From positions 62,001 through 126,000 of the forward strand of contig KV425602.1 in assembly GCA_001632425.1 (NCBI GenBank): a stretch of DNA of 64,000 bases, read 5' to 3'. Shown here one piece after another: positions 10,703 through 20,999 of this stretch. The stretch's first letter is position 1. Each line of letters starts with the position of its first letter. Source of the DNA: Neolentinus lepideus HHB14362 ss-1 (lineage: Eukaryota; Basidiomycota; Agaricomycetes; Gloeophyllales; Gloeophyllaceae). Made by a program: the position numbers and the translations under genes. Below the pieces are notes generated by a model, which worked only from the letters and a program-made list of their open reading frames with translations, ran no database searches and was not told the origin of the DNA.

Positions 10703-11435
10703 GAGTGATCATTATCTGTTGGGCTACGATGACCATCGGCGGATACTGCCGCTAAGTCTTTAGGAGCACTCATCGAAAAGGTGTTGCGATCACTTCCCTT
10801 GCGTCGACTACCTTTTCAACAAGTAATCACAAGTGTAATCATTCTGTCTCTAGTGTCATCCGAATTTTAGATAGATGTTTAATTCACATGTTATTCGACT
10901 GAAGTTAACGTTCGATCGCTGTGATACATTGTGGTTGGAAGAATCAACGAGGACGTCTACACGGTCAGGGCACCCATTTCATTAGGAAGATGTTCCGCTT
11001 TCGTCCATCTTTTTGGGTTTAAACATCCAATAAACACTAAACGGTCCGAGTATGGAGTATTCAAGTACAACCACACGGGTATGAGGTAACGAATCGGAGG
11101 TTATGGTCGCACAATAAACGAACGAGGAATATGTAGATGAGCATGATCATTGATATGATAAAATTATGTATTAATTGATGTGCTTCGGGGACGGTGGAGG
11201 AGACTATACCGGGAAGCTAACTTCAGTATTATGAGAGTTCAATCAAGGATTAGTGAGAGAATGGAAAATGACATACTGAATGCAGCCATACATTTATATC
11301 GGCAAATGAATCCCGTCCACGACTAACCACAATACATAGAAGCTTCCTAATCATAAAAATAAGTAAAATTTGGAGACTAAATACATTAGGTCACATACTT
11401 GCATCTCATAATAGCTCCATTCCTCAAATGAGGCG
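10703..11435. other. AT-rich spacer without gene
   Basis: About 730 bases of AT-rich sequence with many stops on both strands. I see no gene, RNA or repeat here. It probably contains the 3' end signals of the gene at 11436-12056. Confidence 0.5.
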
Positions 11436-12056
11436 CTAGAGAGACTTATACTTCATTTCCGTCGCGAGAGGTATGCGTTCATACTCCTCCACAGTGAATG
11501 GGATTTTACCCATCAAGTTCCTGGATCCACGGCCACGGACATTTTCGCAGAAGTTTTCCATACAACCCCAAAATATAGTGTAGTCCCATTCCTCGGTGAG
11601 ACGATTGGTGTCGTTCTGGTAGCACCGGTCCAGCAGATGCATGACCACTAAGCCTGCTTCTGTCTCTCCGAAGGGCGTTCGACCCTCTCCCATAATAAAC
11701 CGCGTCAACATCAGTGCACCCATTGCTATCTCTTCGGGTGGGAACATGCCCAGCAACAGGCACTCCTTTTGATAGCGCTCCTCGTACATGCGAACAAACG
11801 TTCTGGCTGTTCGCCTCTCTGTACTGTCCTTTTCACAGTCCTCCTTTCCCTCAGACCACTTCAAGTAGTGGTCGAGCCACGTATATGGGTCCCAAGGTTG
11901 GATGGAATGGGGAGGCTTCTCCAACCGAAGACTGTTAACTTTCCCCGCTAGCGCGGAGACTGCGTCCACCTCTGTCGCCGATGTTGCAAGACTGAGACGA
12001 CTAAGACTGGCCGCAAAAGAGGATGAATCTATGGAGCTCATCGAGAGGAAAGCCAC
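11436..12056 (-). CDS. EERYxKEC-family protein, intact left-arm copy
   Basis: A single-exon frame of 206 residues beginning MAFLSMSSIDSSS (an alternative start, MSSIDSSS, lies at 12041). The first 45 residues are Ser/Ala-rich. A conserved core follows: LAGKVNSLRLEKPP, WDPYTWLDHYLKW, RRTARTFVRMYEERYQKEC, LLLGMFPPEEIAMGALML and HLLDRCYQND. The C-terminus is basic. I do not recognise the family. It has a truncated paralogue at 4211-4615 and copies in the right arm. It has no signal peptide or membrane helix, and its helical composition suggests a soluble protein. It is always next to a cyclin here. The upstream region carries ACGCGT and a perfect 14-bp palindrome (12133-12153). Confidence 0.65.
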   Translation of the reverse strand: MAFLSMSSIDSSSFAASLSRLSLATSATEVDAVSALAGKVNSLRLEKPPHSIQPWDPYTWLDHYLKWSEGKEDCEKDSTERRTARTFVRMYEERYQKECLLLGMFPPEEIAMGALMLTRFIMGEGRTPFGETEAGLVVMHLLDRCYQNDTNRLTEEWDYTIFWGCMENFCENVRGRGSRNLMGKIPFTVEEYERIPLATEMKYKSL

Positions 12057-12132
12057 CGGACGAGGTTATGACGAGAACTTCGAGGTGATGGCGAGAGACG
12101 CGATCGATCGCGGCAGAACCCTAAAGCTTAAC

Positions 12133-12153
12133 ACGCGTTCGGTCACATGACCG
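12133..12153 (-). promoter_or_regulatory. ACGCGT box plus perfect 14-bp palindrome
   Basis: ACGCGT (12133-12138) is followed by cggtcacatgaccg (12140-12153), which is its own reverse complement. It lies about 80-95 bases upstream of the start at 12056. The same pair occurs at 4685-4705, 56472-56492 and 63908-63928, in front of every EERYxKEC-family gene. MBF-type regulation is inferred from the ACGCGT motif. Confidence 0.45.
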
Positions 12154-12215
12154 GGCTGTGAACAGCAGCTGGCACAGAATCCAGATACCAATACGTCCAT
12201 AGTCAAAGTACGTCC

Positions 12216-12238
12216 AGTGCTCTTGAGTGATCAATGAT
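12216..12238 (-). promoter_or_regulatory. Shared upstream motif TGATCACTCAAGAGCACT
   Basis: Read on the minus strand this is ATTGATCACTCAAGAGCACT. Near-identical motifs lie upstream of unrelated ORFs at 20980-20999, 24938-24955, 39364-39383 and about 48630-48650, and in the right arm at 56391-56411. Its function is unknown. Confidence 0.4.
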
Positions 12239-12860
12239 GAGTGATTGTGTCGAGGAAGTTGAGCTCTCATCGTAATCCGGGTCGTTCCAGATTCAAGAAT
12301 GAAAGTCTTATAGATATTGTGATCCTGCTAGAAAGGACGAGATATGAAACAAAGATGATTTACTCCATTACATGCTGCCAAACTCGACAAAAGGTTGATT
12401 TTGTGTCATCCTATAATGAGCGCCCCTTCGAATGGCTGATGGACGCTTGAAGCTACTAGAGGCCTCCAGTGCATACCCAACCTTGCGGTGCAAACATGCA
12501 ACGCTGTCTGATCTAATAATCTACAATCAATATGAAATGATTAAATGAGGTTCATTGTTACTTGCACTTAGAAGAAATACTGATGCTCAGAAACGTATCA
12601 GCGATGGCATAGTGTTGCTACAGTACTCGACTCCGTAGTACGTACTACGGGCATTGACTCATCAGACTCCAGAGATCATCCTTGGGCTCAACGTGATATG
12701 CCACTTGTACTATCTATATCTGCTTATACAAACGGCCACATCAACAACCCACGTGATCGAAATTCGGAACATATAAGCGTGACGGACCGTGACAAAGACC
12801 CTTCATTCGTCTTTTCCGTTCGCCACAGTAGTCTGCAGATATCACCTTCATCTTTTTATA

Positions 12861-13800
12861 NNNNNNNNNNNNNNNNNNNNNNNNNNNNNNNNNNNNNNNN
12901 NNNNNNNNNNNNNNNNNNNNNNNNNNNNNNNNNNNNNNNNNNNNNNNNNNNNNNNNNNNNNNNNNNNNNNNNNNNNNNNNNNNNNNNNNNNNNNNNNNNN
13001 NNNNNNNNNNNNNNNNNNNNNNNNNNNNNNNNNNNNNNNNNNNNNNNNNNNNNNNNNNNNNNNNNNNNNNNNNNNNNNNNNNNNNNNNNNNNNNNNNNNN
13101 NNNNNNNNNNNNNNNNNNNNNNNNNNNNNNNNNNNNNNNNNNNNNNNNNNNNNNNNNNNNNNNNNNNNNNNNNNNNNNNNNNNNNNNNNNNNNNNNNNNN
13201 NNNNNNNNNNNNNNNNNNNNNNNNNNNNNNNNNNNNNNNNNNNNNNNNNNNNNNNNNNNNNNNNNNNNNNNNNNNNNNNNNNNNNNNNNNNNNNNNNNNN
13301 NNNNNNNNNNNNNNNNNNNNNNNNNNNNNNNNNNNNNNNNNNNNNNNNNNNNNNNNNNNNNNNNNNNNNNNNNNNNNNNNNNNNNNNNNNNNNNNNNNNN
13401 NNNNNNNNNNNNNNNNNNNNNNNNNNNNNNNNNNNNNNNNNNNNNNNNNNNNNNNNNNNNNNNNNNNNNNNNNNNNNNNNNNNNNNNNNNNNNNNNNNNN
13501 NNNNNNNNNNNNNNNNNNNNNNNNNNNNNNNNNNNNNNNNNNNNNNNNNNNNNNNNNNNNNNNNNNNNNNNNNNNNNNNNNNNNNNNNNNNNNNNNNNNN
13601 NNNNNNNNNNNNNNNNNNNNNNNNNNNNNNNNNNNNNNNNNNNNNNNNNNNNNNNNNNNNNNNNNNNNNNNNNNNNNNNNNNNNNNNNNNNNNNNNNNNN
13701 NNNNNNNNNNNNNNNNNNNNNNNNNNNNNNNNNNNNNNNNNNNNNNNNNNNNNNNNNNNNNNNNNNNNNNNNNNNNNNNNNNNNNNNNNNNNNNNNNNNN
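12861..13800. other. Assembly gap, 940 N
   Basis: All bases are N. By comparison with the right arm (54826-55765) the gap should hold the 5' region and most of the second cyclin. The gap lies inside the duplicated arm, where assemblers often fail. Confidence 0.98.
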
Positions 13801-14262
13801 CGAGGGTGCCATGAATGGTGCGTCGCAATACGCTAGAGATCTACTCGTGGAGCTATCGAAGGGCCTCTATCGTACCTCGAAATATCTGGAGAAGATGCAT
13901 GAAGACGCCTACATCATGTTAATCAAGCACCGTAGATGTACGTATGGGCTCTCTGAATGGTACAGGGTACTAACCTTCCACTTCTTTTGTTAGTGGAATT
14001 CCACATCGAAAGCCGTCGCTCAACAAACCTCCTCTTGGAAAGCGAGGACTCCACCAAACGCCAGATCCCTGACCCCGGGCCCCAGGATATCCTCAATCTC
14101 GTTACTCTGGACGCGTTTATCCAGAGGGAGATTATAGGTCCTCGTACTCGCCCTCCGCCAATAAGAGACCCAATCAGAGACTTATTACGAATGCCTGTGC
14201 CCGAACGCAAGCGATGGTGGGGCTCTCCATTCAGTGACCGCGAGATCGTATTCTTGCGATGA
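12905..14262 (+). CDS. Second A/B-type cyclin, left-arm copy, mostly in the gap
   Basis: Only the 3' part is readable. From 13801 the frame EGAMNGASQYARDLLVELSK...YIMLIKHRR matches the C-terminal cyclin fold of the right-arm copy, with one change (Met for Thr in EKMHEDAY). A 56-base intron (GTACGT...TTAG) precedes a last exon beginning EFHIESRRS and ending REIVFLR with TGA at 14260-14262. The start position is projected from the right arm and lies inside the N run. The frame that appears to run from 12698 through the gap is upstream non-coding sequence. Confidence 0.55.
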
Positions 14263-14299
14263 TCACGATCTACTCGTCGGTACGCTGGCTCCTGTTGGA

Positions 14300-15230
14300 A
14301 GACAGAAATGTCAAGGTGAACTAGGAGAAGACGTTCTGAAATTAGATCGAGACGAACGATGCAAGTAAACTGGTGACGGACCAGCAGATACCGACACTCG
14401 TGAACATGACGAGATGTGCGGTGGACTTGTCGCACGCGATGTACGCATACAGGCAATCAACTTCGTGTTCCCAAACATACCGTCCAAATCGTCCACCCGT
14501 CCCAAGCTTGGATTTTGAATGCAACCGCCAGATAGCGTTGTCGACAGTCGTTCGTTCTGCGTCCTCTTCTCGGACCCCTCCATGTTTGGTGGCAGGCTAC
14601 ATTTGTCAAGCATCAGAAAGACACATGCGTGCAATGCCGATCGCAGGCGAGGATTGTCAATGAAGCAAGGAAACAAAAGCAACAAACGTACTTGAAACCC
14701 AATTCCCTACAACTAGGTCTTATGACTGTAACAAGACCCTCTCACGTCAACCTCATCACACAAATATCGGGGAATTTGGAGATCTGGTCGACTCGCTCAG
14801 CTCTCTGCCCAACGATGGTTCCCTCTGCAGTCCTGCTATTGCTAGCTCCCCTGCCTCCGGTCCACACGCCCTGAGACAAACCAAATCACGACGCTCGTCA
14901 CCCCCGACGGACACTGGCAGCTCTACCGACGGAAGTTCTACTTGGCCCGCATATGCATCGTCGTATAGCCCGTTCACCCTTTACCCTTACGCTATGTCCG
15001 GCACGTCCCTCATGTACCACCCTCCATCATCCGTGATGGAATTTAACCTTCCATCTCGGATGATGAAGAGTGGGAGCGTGACTGTCAGCTGGGACAAGAC
15101 GGTGGCAAGGCTTTGATTTGGAACAACGATCTCGATGTGCATGAGCTGTTGACATGACTCTGGGGAGGTCTACTGGGTGCGAGTGATGTATGGATACGGG
15201 GCGGAGAATTTCGTATTCCAGAACGTACGG
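14300..15230 (+). repeat. Inner arm, diverged partner of about 53230-54330
   Basis: This stretch pairs with the inverse of 53230-54330 but at visibly lower identity than the outer arms. In both copies a frame containing EIPTLVNMT..C, HAMYAYRQ and CSQTY can be followed with interruptions. A second stretch (14760-15110) reads TNIGEFGDLVDSLSSLPNDG then a Ser/Pro/Tyr-rich tail (YSPFTLYPYAMSGTS). I cannot name either. They look like decayed exons, possibly the continuation of a cyclin C-terminal tail. Confidence 0.4.
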
Positions 15231-15234
15231 CAAC

Positions 15235-15790
15235 TGCACCCACCACTCGTGATATCGTCGGCCACGAAAAACTCACTCTCCACTACGCCGCCTTTTCTTA
15301 CTAGAACCGGTGCTGGTCGCTCCCACGAATGGATCATCTTCGTAACCAAGACACCAGCAGCGTCAACACACTCTCGAACCCCTCGCGCCTGCCTTACCCG
15401 GAGAGCGCGTAAGATGGTGTTGCAAGCACTTCACAGAGCACGCGATGCCCTAACGAAGCCACCTACAGACATCTTCGACTCGTACTTTGTCTGAGCCACC
15501 ATGCCTCACAACGCGACGATGCGTCTTCCTCTCAACGGGGACGTCAGCGACAGCTGCGGAAGGAGGTGGCAAGGTGCGTTGATCCTGTTCGGAACCAGCT
15601 CGTGAAGTATAGTACGATGAGGAGGATTGTCGCGAGGCAGAATAGAGCGGACATCAGAGTAGTGGATCACTTGGCCGAGTTAGACCGTGGAGATCAGTTA
15701 TTAATCTTGTATCAGTAAGGGCGACAACCAATGTAAAGGTCCGGATGGAAAGAAACGAAGAGGACATGACCGTACACGGGGTGAACTGCG
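15235..15790 (+). repeat. Repeat R, copy 2
   Basis: This copy aligns along its length with 3785-4290, from cactcgtgatatcgtcgg through the caacggggacgtcagcgaca core to gtacacggggtgaactgcg. No intact gene is seen in it. Confidence 0.8.
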
Positions 15791-15959
15791 CGGTGAACAT
15801 CGTCGGCTTCGCATCGCGTGAGAGAACAAGAGGAGGCGTGGCAGGAAATGAAACACACAAATCGTTCCCGACCACGAGCCTGCCTTTCCCAATTATCAAA
15901 ATGGGACAGATACGGCGAGAGCGATGGTGCGCTGGTGTACATCCTGGTCCGATGTTAGG

Positions 15960-16440
15960 GGGTATTGCCCACCCGTACTGCGAACTGTAGGATCGGGCGT
16001 CCTTCAGCTCGGAAGGGTTACTTTAAACTGGGTTTATGGTGTTCACTGGTTTTGTCATCTTCGGTCTTGGTACTCTGGAACTCGAGGATGAGAAACGAAA
16101 GCTCCACCTTCCGAACGTTCGTTGGATTAAACCGTCATTGTCATTCACCGTTCCGACGAGTGCAAGTTCATGACAGTAAGCACCCACGGAAAGGAAGGCG
16201 CGAGAGCCGGAGTACATTATTGCAATCATACTGTCTTCTATATTGCAAAATGTACCTCGCGCTTTCGTTCTCCCAGACCATAGGAGGCGCCGGCTCGGCG
16301 GCGGGAGCAAAGGACAAGAGGTCGCAACGCCCGCCTCCTCGCACACGTAGAGGCGCGGTCACACCTCCAAGGACGACGAAGCTCGGCGTGGAAAGATCTG
16401 AGAGCATGGCCTAACGCACCTTTGTGGAGTACATGCCCAG
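15960..16440. repeat. Inverted partner of 52220-52680
   Basis: The block catgcgctttcgttctccc-like sequence around 16260-16280 and its flanks match, in reverse, the stretch around 52255-52290 and 52330-52370. It extends the inverted symmetry inside the outer arms. I recognise no product in the open frames (for example 15965-16414). Confidence 0.55.
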
Positions 16441-16888
16441 GCTCAGAGACATTGCCTATCCGCCGACGAGCCGTCTAGATGGAAACATCGGTGTATACAG
16501 CAAGTGGAAGTCGCACGCCGAGAGACGGAGTGAGGCCGGGGATTGACGTCTAAACAGAGAGATGGCTTAACGATGTGCAAGTATCGAGTATGTATCGAGT
16601 ATCGAGTGTCGAGGTTAAGGAACTCGAAAATAGTAGCAGACGATGGCGATGACAGCGGTGCTTCTGAGAGCAATAATGGTGCGACGATGATGGCTGGTTG
16701 AAATAACCCAGAGACAATATGATTCGAGCGCGCTTGCCCGAAGGGCAATCGCGTAGAGTACAAACTGAAAAAAATACATCCTTATATATGATTTTCTTAT
16801 CAGTATATCAGTATCCCAAAATGGGCACCTCCGGTGGCCCCCCTCGTGACCGTCCCGAATCCCGAAATCCAAACTGTCCGGGGTCACC

Positions 16889-17954
16889 TACTCGGACACA
16901 CTGGCTACTCGGACAGCGGGGCTTTGTCTCGCTCCCTACCCCTCATTGCTATACAATTTATACACCATTTGAAAGCCCTCATTCGACTAGACATTACTCC
17001 TGAGTTTCAGGTCAAAGTCTCCAAAATTGCTTGAGATATACCTGTTGTTGTTGTCAGACTTGCCTGATTTGGTGGTTTCAAACTCCGCCGCGGCCCACCA
17101 TCTCATATCCTTATGCTTTCATGCTCTACAACACTGTTGCTATTGCTCAAGTTATACACTAGTTCACTCTATGGATCCTTGGCTTTGTCTTGAGTCCCTG
17201 ACTCCATGGATTCAGCTGTATTGAAGGTCTCTATGTGCCAGCCATTGCTGCCACTCTCTGGATTTCGAATGACTCAACCTCCAGTGCTTTGAAGCCTCCT
17301 CCAGCAGCAGCCTCGATAGCTGATCTCATGGCACTTGGTATAACTATCAGGATACAGTCTTGGTACACACTACAATTTTTACTATAAATTTATCGGTGTG
17401 AAAAGGTGTCGGGGATTCAGTTCAAGTGTACCAGTGGTGGAAACAGGACAGTGAAAAAGCAAAAGGGAGATTTCATCATTGACCAGGTGTTGGCTTTCTG
17501 GGACTGTATGTATCATTTCTTTGGTCCAAATGATGATGTTTTGGCTTGGTTCAAGTGGAATAAGTCTTGTTCTATGAGTGTGATAACTTGATTACGAGCG
17601 GGGCCTGCCTCAGCCACCTGGATCCTGAGGTTGGGGGCATGCTACAACAGCCCAATGGACTCTCATTCAAGCCTGGAATGTACTGAATGATAGTCTGGCA
17701 TGCCATGACAGTTAATGGAATCAGTTTCAAGTAAGTTTTCTCTTCTGAAACAGTACCCATGCTTGCTGTCCAAGTAGATGGTCTTCAGCCACAATAGACA
17801 TGATGACCAATGAAATATTCCTGGCACTTGTTACATCATGCATAAAATTTGAAAAGTACATAGGAGTGGTAGATATGATAGGTGCTGACATTTTGCAAGT
17901 AGAATATGAAGTATAGTGAGCACAGCAGGTATACACACTAGGGTGTCTGAGTAT
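16889..17954. mobile_element. Decayed 1.07-kb element, copy 1
   Basis: It shares ends and interior with 34919-35986 in the same orientation. Both copies start with tcggacacac...tactcggacag and end with ggtgtc(t/c)gagta, so the ends form short inverted repeats (TACTCGGACAC type). The interior is AT-rich compared with neighbours, with only short frames such as 17406-17591. It resembles a non-autonomous DNA transposon; superfamily not determined. No clear target duplication was found. Confidence 0.45.
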
Positions 17955-18356
17955 GGGGTCCTTGACAGAAGGTCTCCCAGCATCATGCAGTGTGCACCGA
18001 GCCCCATGTCAGCAGGGACGCCCATATAACCTTCAGCTCCAGCGAAGTGATGTGTACGATGTTAACTAAAGCTCGGGACGTCGAACCACAGCTCTAGCCA
18101 ACTGCCAGCACGTATGATCATGATTGCCACTGGCGAGATATGCGCCTCGACGCGGTGTTGGGGGATGGGAGGGTAGAGGTGGTGTCGATGTGGCTCGTGC
18201 ATATGCAGTCTTTAACGGTCACCTGTATGGGGACAGTCCTAGTATACGGAGCGGTTATCGAGGGAGACGGAGAAGGAAGAGGAAGATTGAGGGTCCACGT
18301 TTCTTCACATCATATCTGCCGTTTCAATATATAACAGTTCCTTAACATGATAATTA

Positions 18357-18444
18357 GGGCACTTGGTGTAGTTGGTTATCACGCCCGCTTAGCATTATAT
18401 GTATAGTATGCGGGAGGGGACCGGTTCAATTCCGGTAGTGTCCA
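18357..18444 (+). tRNA. tRNA-Ala (AGC) with intron
   Basis: The acceptor arms GGGCACT and AGTGTCC pair with the G3:U70 wobble that identifies tRNA-Ala, with A as discriminator. The D arm holds the A box (tggtgtagttgg) and the T arm the B box (ggttcaattcc). The anticodon stem CCCGC/GCGGG encloses loop TT-AGC-A, interrupted by an intron of about 14 bases just after position 37. A T-run lies about 15 bases downstream as a Pol III terminator. Its inverted partner is at 50891-50974. Confidence 0.93.
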
Positions 18445-18964
18445 TAAAAGGTCCAGAGAAAAGTTTTTTCTTGTCCGTCTCCCCATCGCCCACGCAAGGC
18501 CGTCAAGAAGGCTGCGATGTACTTTCTCGAAACAATGCATGTCTGAGTGTCGAGTCCTCGACAGATTATACGCTCCGAGTGTTCTCCCTTCGTCTTTTAG
18601 GCGGGCCCGGAGCAGACTGAGCGCTGAGGCGCAGACGGGTGTCCCTCGTGCTTAAAATATTCAACCTTGAGTTGGTCGCGCGCATATAATCCATTTCACT
18701 CTGCGTACCCACTTGGCGTTCACGAGGATATGCGCTTTCGGTCATTTCCAGAGATCTCGATCGAGGACAAGTGGCTGTGCAGATGACGGCACGTCATTGG
18801 CGACATCGTTCTTGCTCGCTCTCGACAGTATTAATGCTGCGTTATGTTGGCCCAGGTAGCACCCCACTGCGCCTCTGCGCAACTTCATCGCGAGGTGTGT
18901 TGACTACATACCCACCATTTTTATCGCCAGCCAGAAATTTGATCACGCTGGTTTAGATCACTAG

Positions 18965-19152
18965 ATGGCGGCAGACGGCACTAGTCCTGGTCTACTTAAG
19001 CTCAAGGACGGCGAGTACACAAAGCTCGACGAGTGAGATGGGCTAGGCATCAAGATTACGTCGACACATGACAGACAGTAGTCAAGTATTGCCATGAATG
19101 GACACGCGAAGACGGGGTACAAAGACTTTGATGTGTATGGCGATGGCGGACA
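18965..19152 (+). pseudogene. U1 orphan transporter exon 1
   Basis: This is a damaged copy of the promoter and first exon of the transporter at 28706. The preceding 300 bases match its promoter (ttgagttggtcg...cataatccatttcac, then the atctcgatcgagga block). The exon opens MAADGTSPG, contains an insertion that brings a stop, then resumes as MNGHAKTG-x3-DFDVYGD and ends at a GTGAGC donor (19153). The downstream transporter exons are absent and replaced by CT-rich DNA. Confidence 0.7.
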
Positions 19153-19568
19153 GTGAGCATGGTCATCTTCGTGCTCGCCATCGTTCTTTTGATTCTTTCT
19201 TTGTCCTCTCCTCTTGTTTTTCATTCACTCATCCTCTTGCTCGCGCTTTTTTTCCCCGCCTAAGAGATCACAACCGTGTCTCTGATGGGAGAGGCTGAGA
19301 CGAAGAGGTTTCCAATTGTTTCCTCTCCAGCGAGGCGTCGCAGCACATTCCCCCTTTAAGCTGGGAGCTGTAGAAGGAGAACAGAGATCTGCACGTCCAT
19401 GACATCTCTTCGTCAGCTTTCCCTGATGGGTTCATACTTCCTGCTTCCTGCTCCCTACCTCTCCCTCCAGATCACTTTTACCTTCACCTTCTTCAATCCA
19501 CAGGGAGAGGCCATAATATCAGGCACAGCTGGACCCGCTCTCCTCTCACTTTTCTCTATCTGGGAGAG

Positions 19569-20132
19569 ATGAGCAGAGGTGGATATATATTCCATATTGA
19601 GGGATTGGTAGCACCCCTGCAATATCGCATATATATCCGCCGTGTTCTCGTCTCACCTCCCGCCAACGATATCCTGCATGTATGGCTATCATCTCTTCTA
19701 TGCCACCTCACTCCTCCTCCTCTACCCTCCTTTCAAGTTGCGGGGCTTGTGGTACTCTTCCATGCTGGACGGAACCCCCTCACATGTCTGAAGAACCCTC
19801 GAACATCCAAGTCCAATGCCCAATGTAAGAAAATTCGATAGGTTGGGAACACCCAGAGTGAACTCTGGGTCATTACGAAATTGTCGATTATGACTTCCAG
19901 CCTCTTTTTGTTCTTGTTGAACGGCATCATGTATGTCGTGCCCCAAAATAGATCGAGCCCTCGGAGATTGCGGAGTGACAATTGTCGTTACTGCTCTCAA
20001 GGGGTTGGCTTGCAAGGGAGAGAAATGGTTTGTTCAGATGGGCTCAATCGATCAGATCAAGAGTTATTGGTCTCTCGGTGCGTGGAAGAATCTCTTTTAG
20101 CGAAACACCTGCAACTTCAAGTTCCGTGGTAA
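19569..20132 (+). pseudogene. Decayed unknown ORFs of unit U1
   Basis: A first stretch (SRGGYIFHIE...YIRRVLVSPPA) matches 23808-23960 in U2. A second (VGLQGREMVCSDG...) matches 24220-24350 in U2 and 49513-49690 in U4, but its end is frameshifted here and runs to VPW. I do not recognise either protein. Confidence 0.4.
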
Positions 20133-20461
20133 ATGAGATTTTTCGAAGATGGCTATATCATATCCATCTGCTCTAATATGATTGCATGCTATTGGATGTT
20201 AGGTCTGTCTACAGGAAGTTGCTTCATTCGACTTGGTTCGTCAGTCACTTCTAGAAAATGGTCTTTGAACTATTTGAAGCCGATTACTTGCAGTGGTAGT
20301 CCCGCGTGCAAAATTCCTTTGCTTAGGTCCTACTTCCTCTTCAGCACGAGAGATCTCTGATTCAGGTTACAGAGAGATTGGTCAGGGTCCTGTCAATCTG
20401 TGAGTGAGAAGATTCAAGGGCAATCTCAGCTGAGCACTCCTTCTCAACCAAGGTCCGACTG

Positions 20462-20842
20462 TTACAGTCGTGAAAAGCACCCGTACGATTTTGCTGTCTG
20501 AAAGTGACCTTGTCGTATTCTTTGCTGAGCTTGACTCTCTACTGATTGCACGAGTCTTGTTTCTCTTTCGGTGGCATTGACCGACGTCGCAAGCCGGCAC
20601 GGTTCAGACTCGCCCCGACCTTTGACGTTTCCATCGAAATGAGATGCTTCTTCCCAATGAAGTCTGTACAAAGGTGTGAAACATATATTTAAATTTGTCA
20701 TGATGAAAGAATGTATGATATTCATTGTTCGTCGCGGTAGACGTGCCACTCGAAGGAATTCTGCTCGTCCCCCGTGAGCAAAGACAATGAGCGAAGACTG
20801 CCCTGGTTCTTTATACACCTGCAAATAGATTGTTTCTGTCAA
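20462..20842 (-). pseudogene. Decayed ORF family 'RLPRRT..CFTPLY', U1 copy
   Basis: A 126-codon frame shares YKEPGQSSLIVF, VARLPRRTM, ICFTPLY, ESEPCRL, INATERE and QRRIRQGHF-type blocks with copies at 24447-24800 (-), 39514-40019 (+) and about 48785-49320 (+). The copies are broken at different places and the true reading frame is not certain, because a second frame is also partly conserved (KNTTRSLS, VLFTTVTVGPW). No function is assigned. Confidence 0.4.
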
Positions 20843-20999
20843 TGATTCTTTGATTCATTTACTTTCAGTCGTAAAAAGGGGGAGCACATACGTACCCTCC
20901 TTATAACACCAGCATATTTCGTAGATATCCCATGAAACCAGCACTCTGTCTTTCGATGCTACTATATCTCTTCATGAATCGTGATCACTCAAGAACACT

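Larger units (their letters stand above)
4613..14300 (+). repeat. Left arm of the large inverted repeat
   Basis: It pairs with 54320-64000. The outer limit seen here (4613) is set by the end of the window, since 63998-64000 corresponds to it. At about 14300 the identity falls sharply on both sides. It includes the 940-base N gap. Confidence 0.95.

Noticed and set aside
12629..12646. ccgtagtacgtactacgg palindrome as a protein-binding site
   Set aside because: It is a perfect 18-bp palindrome in the left arm but already altered in the right arm (tactatgg), and no gene-relative position supports a role.
12698..13993. 431-residue frame across the N run
   Set aside because: It is open only because N hides stops. 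The right arm shows that the part before the gap is promoter sequence; the true cyclin starts inside the gap.
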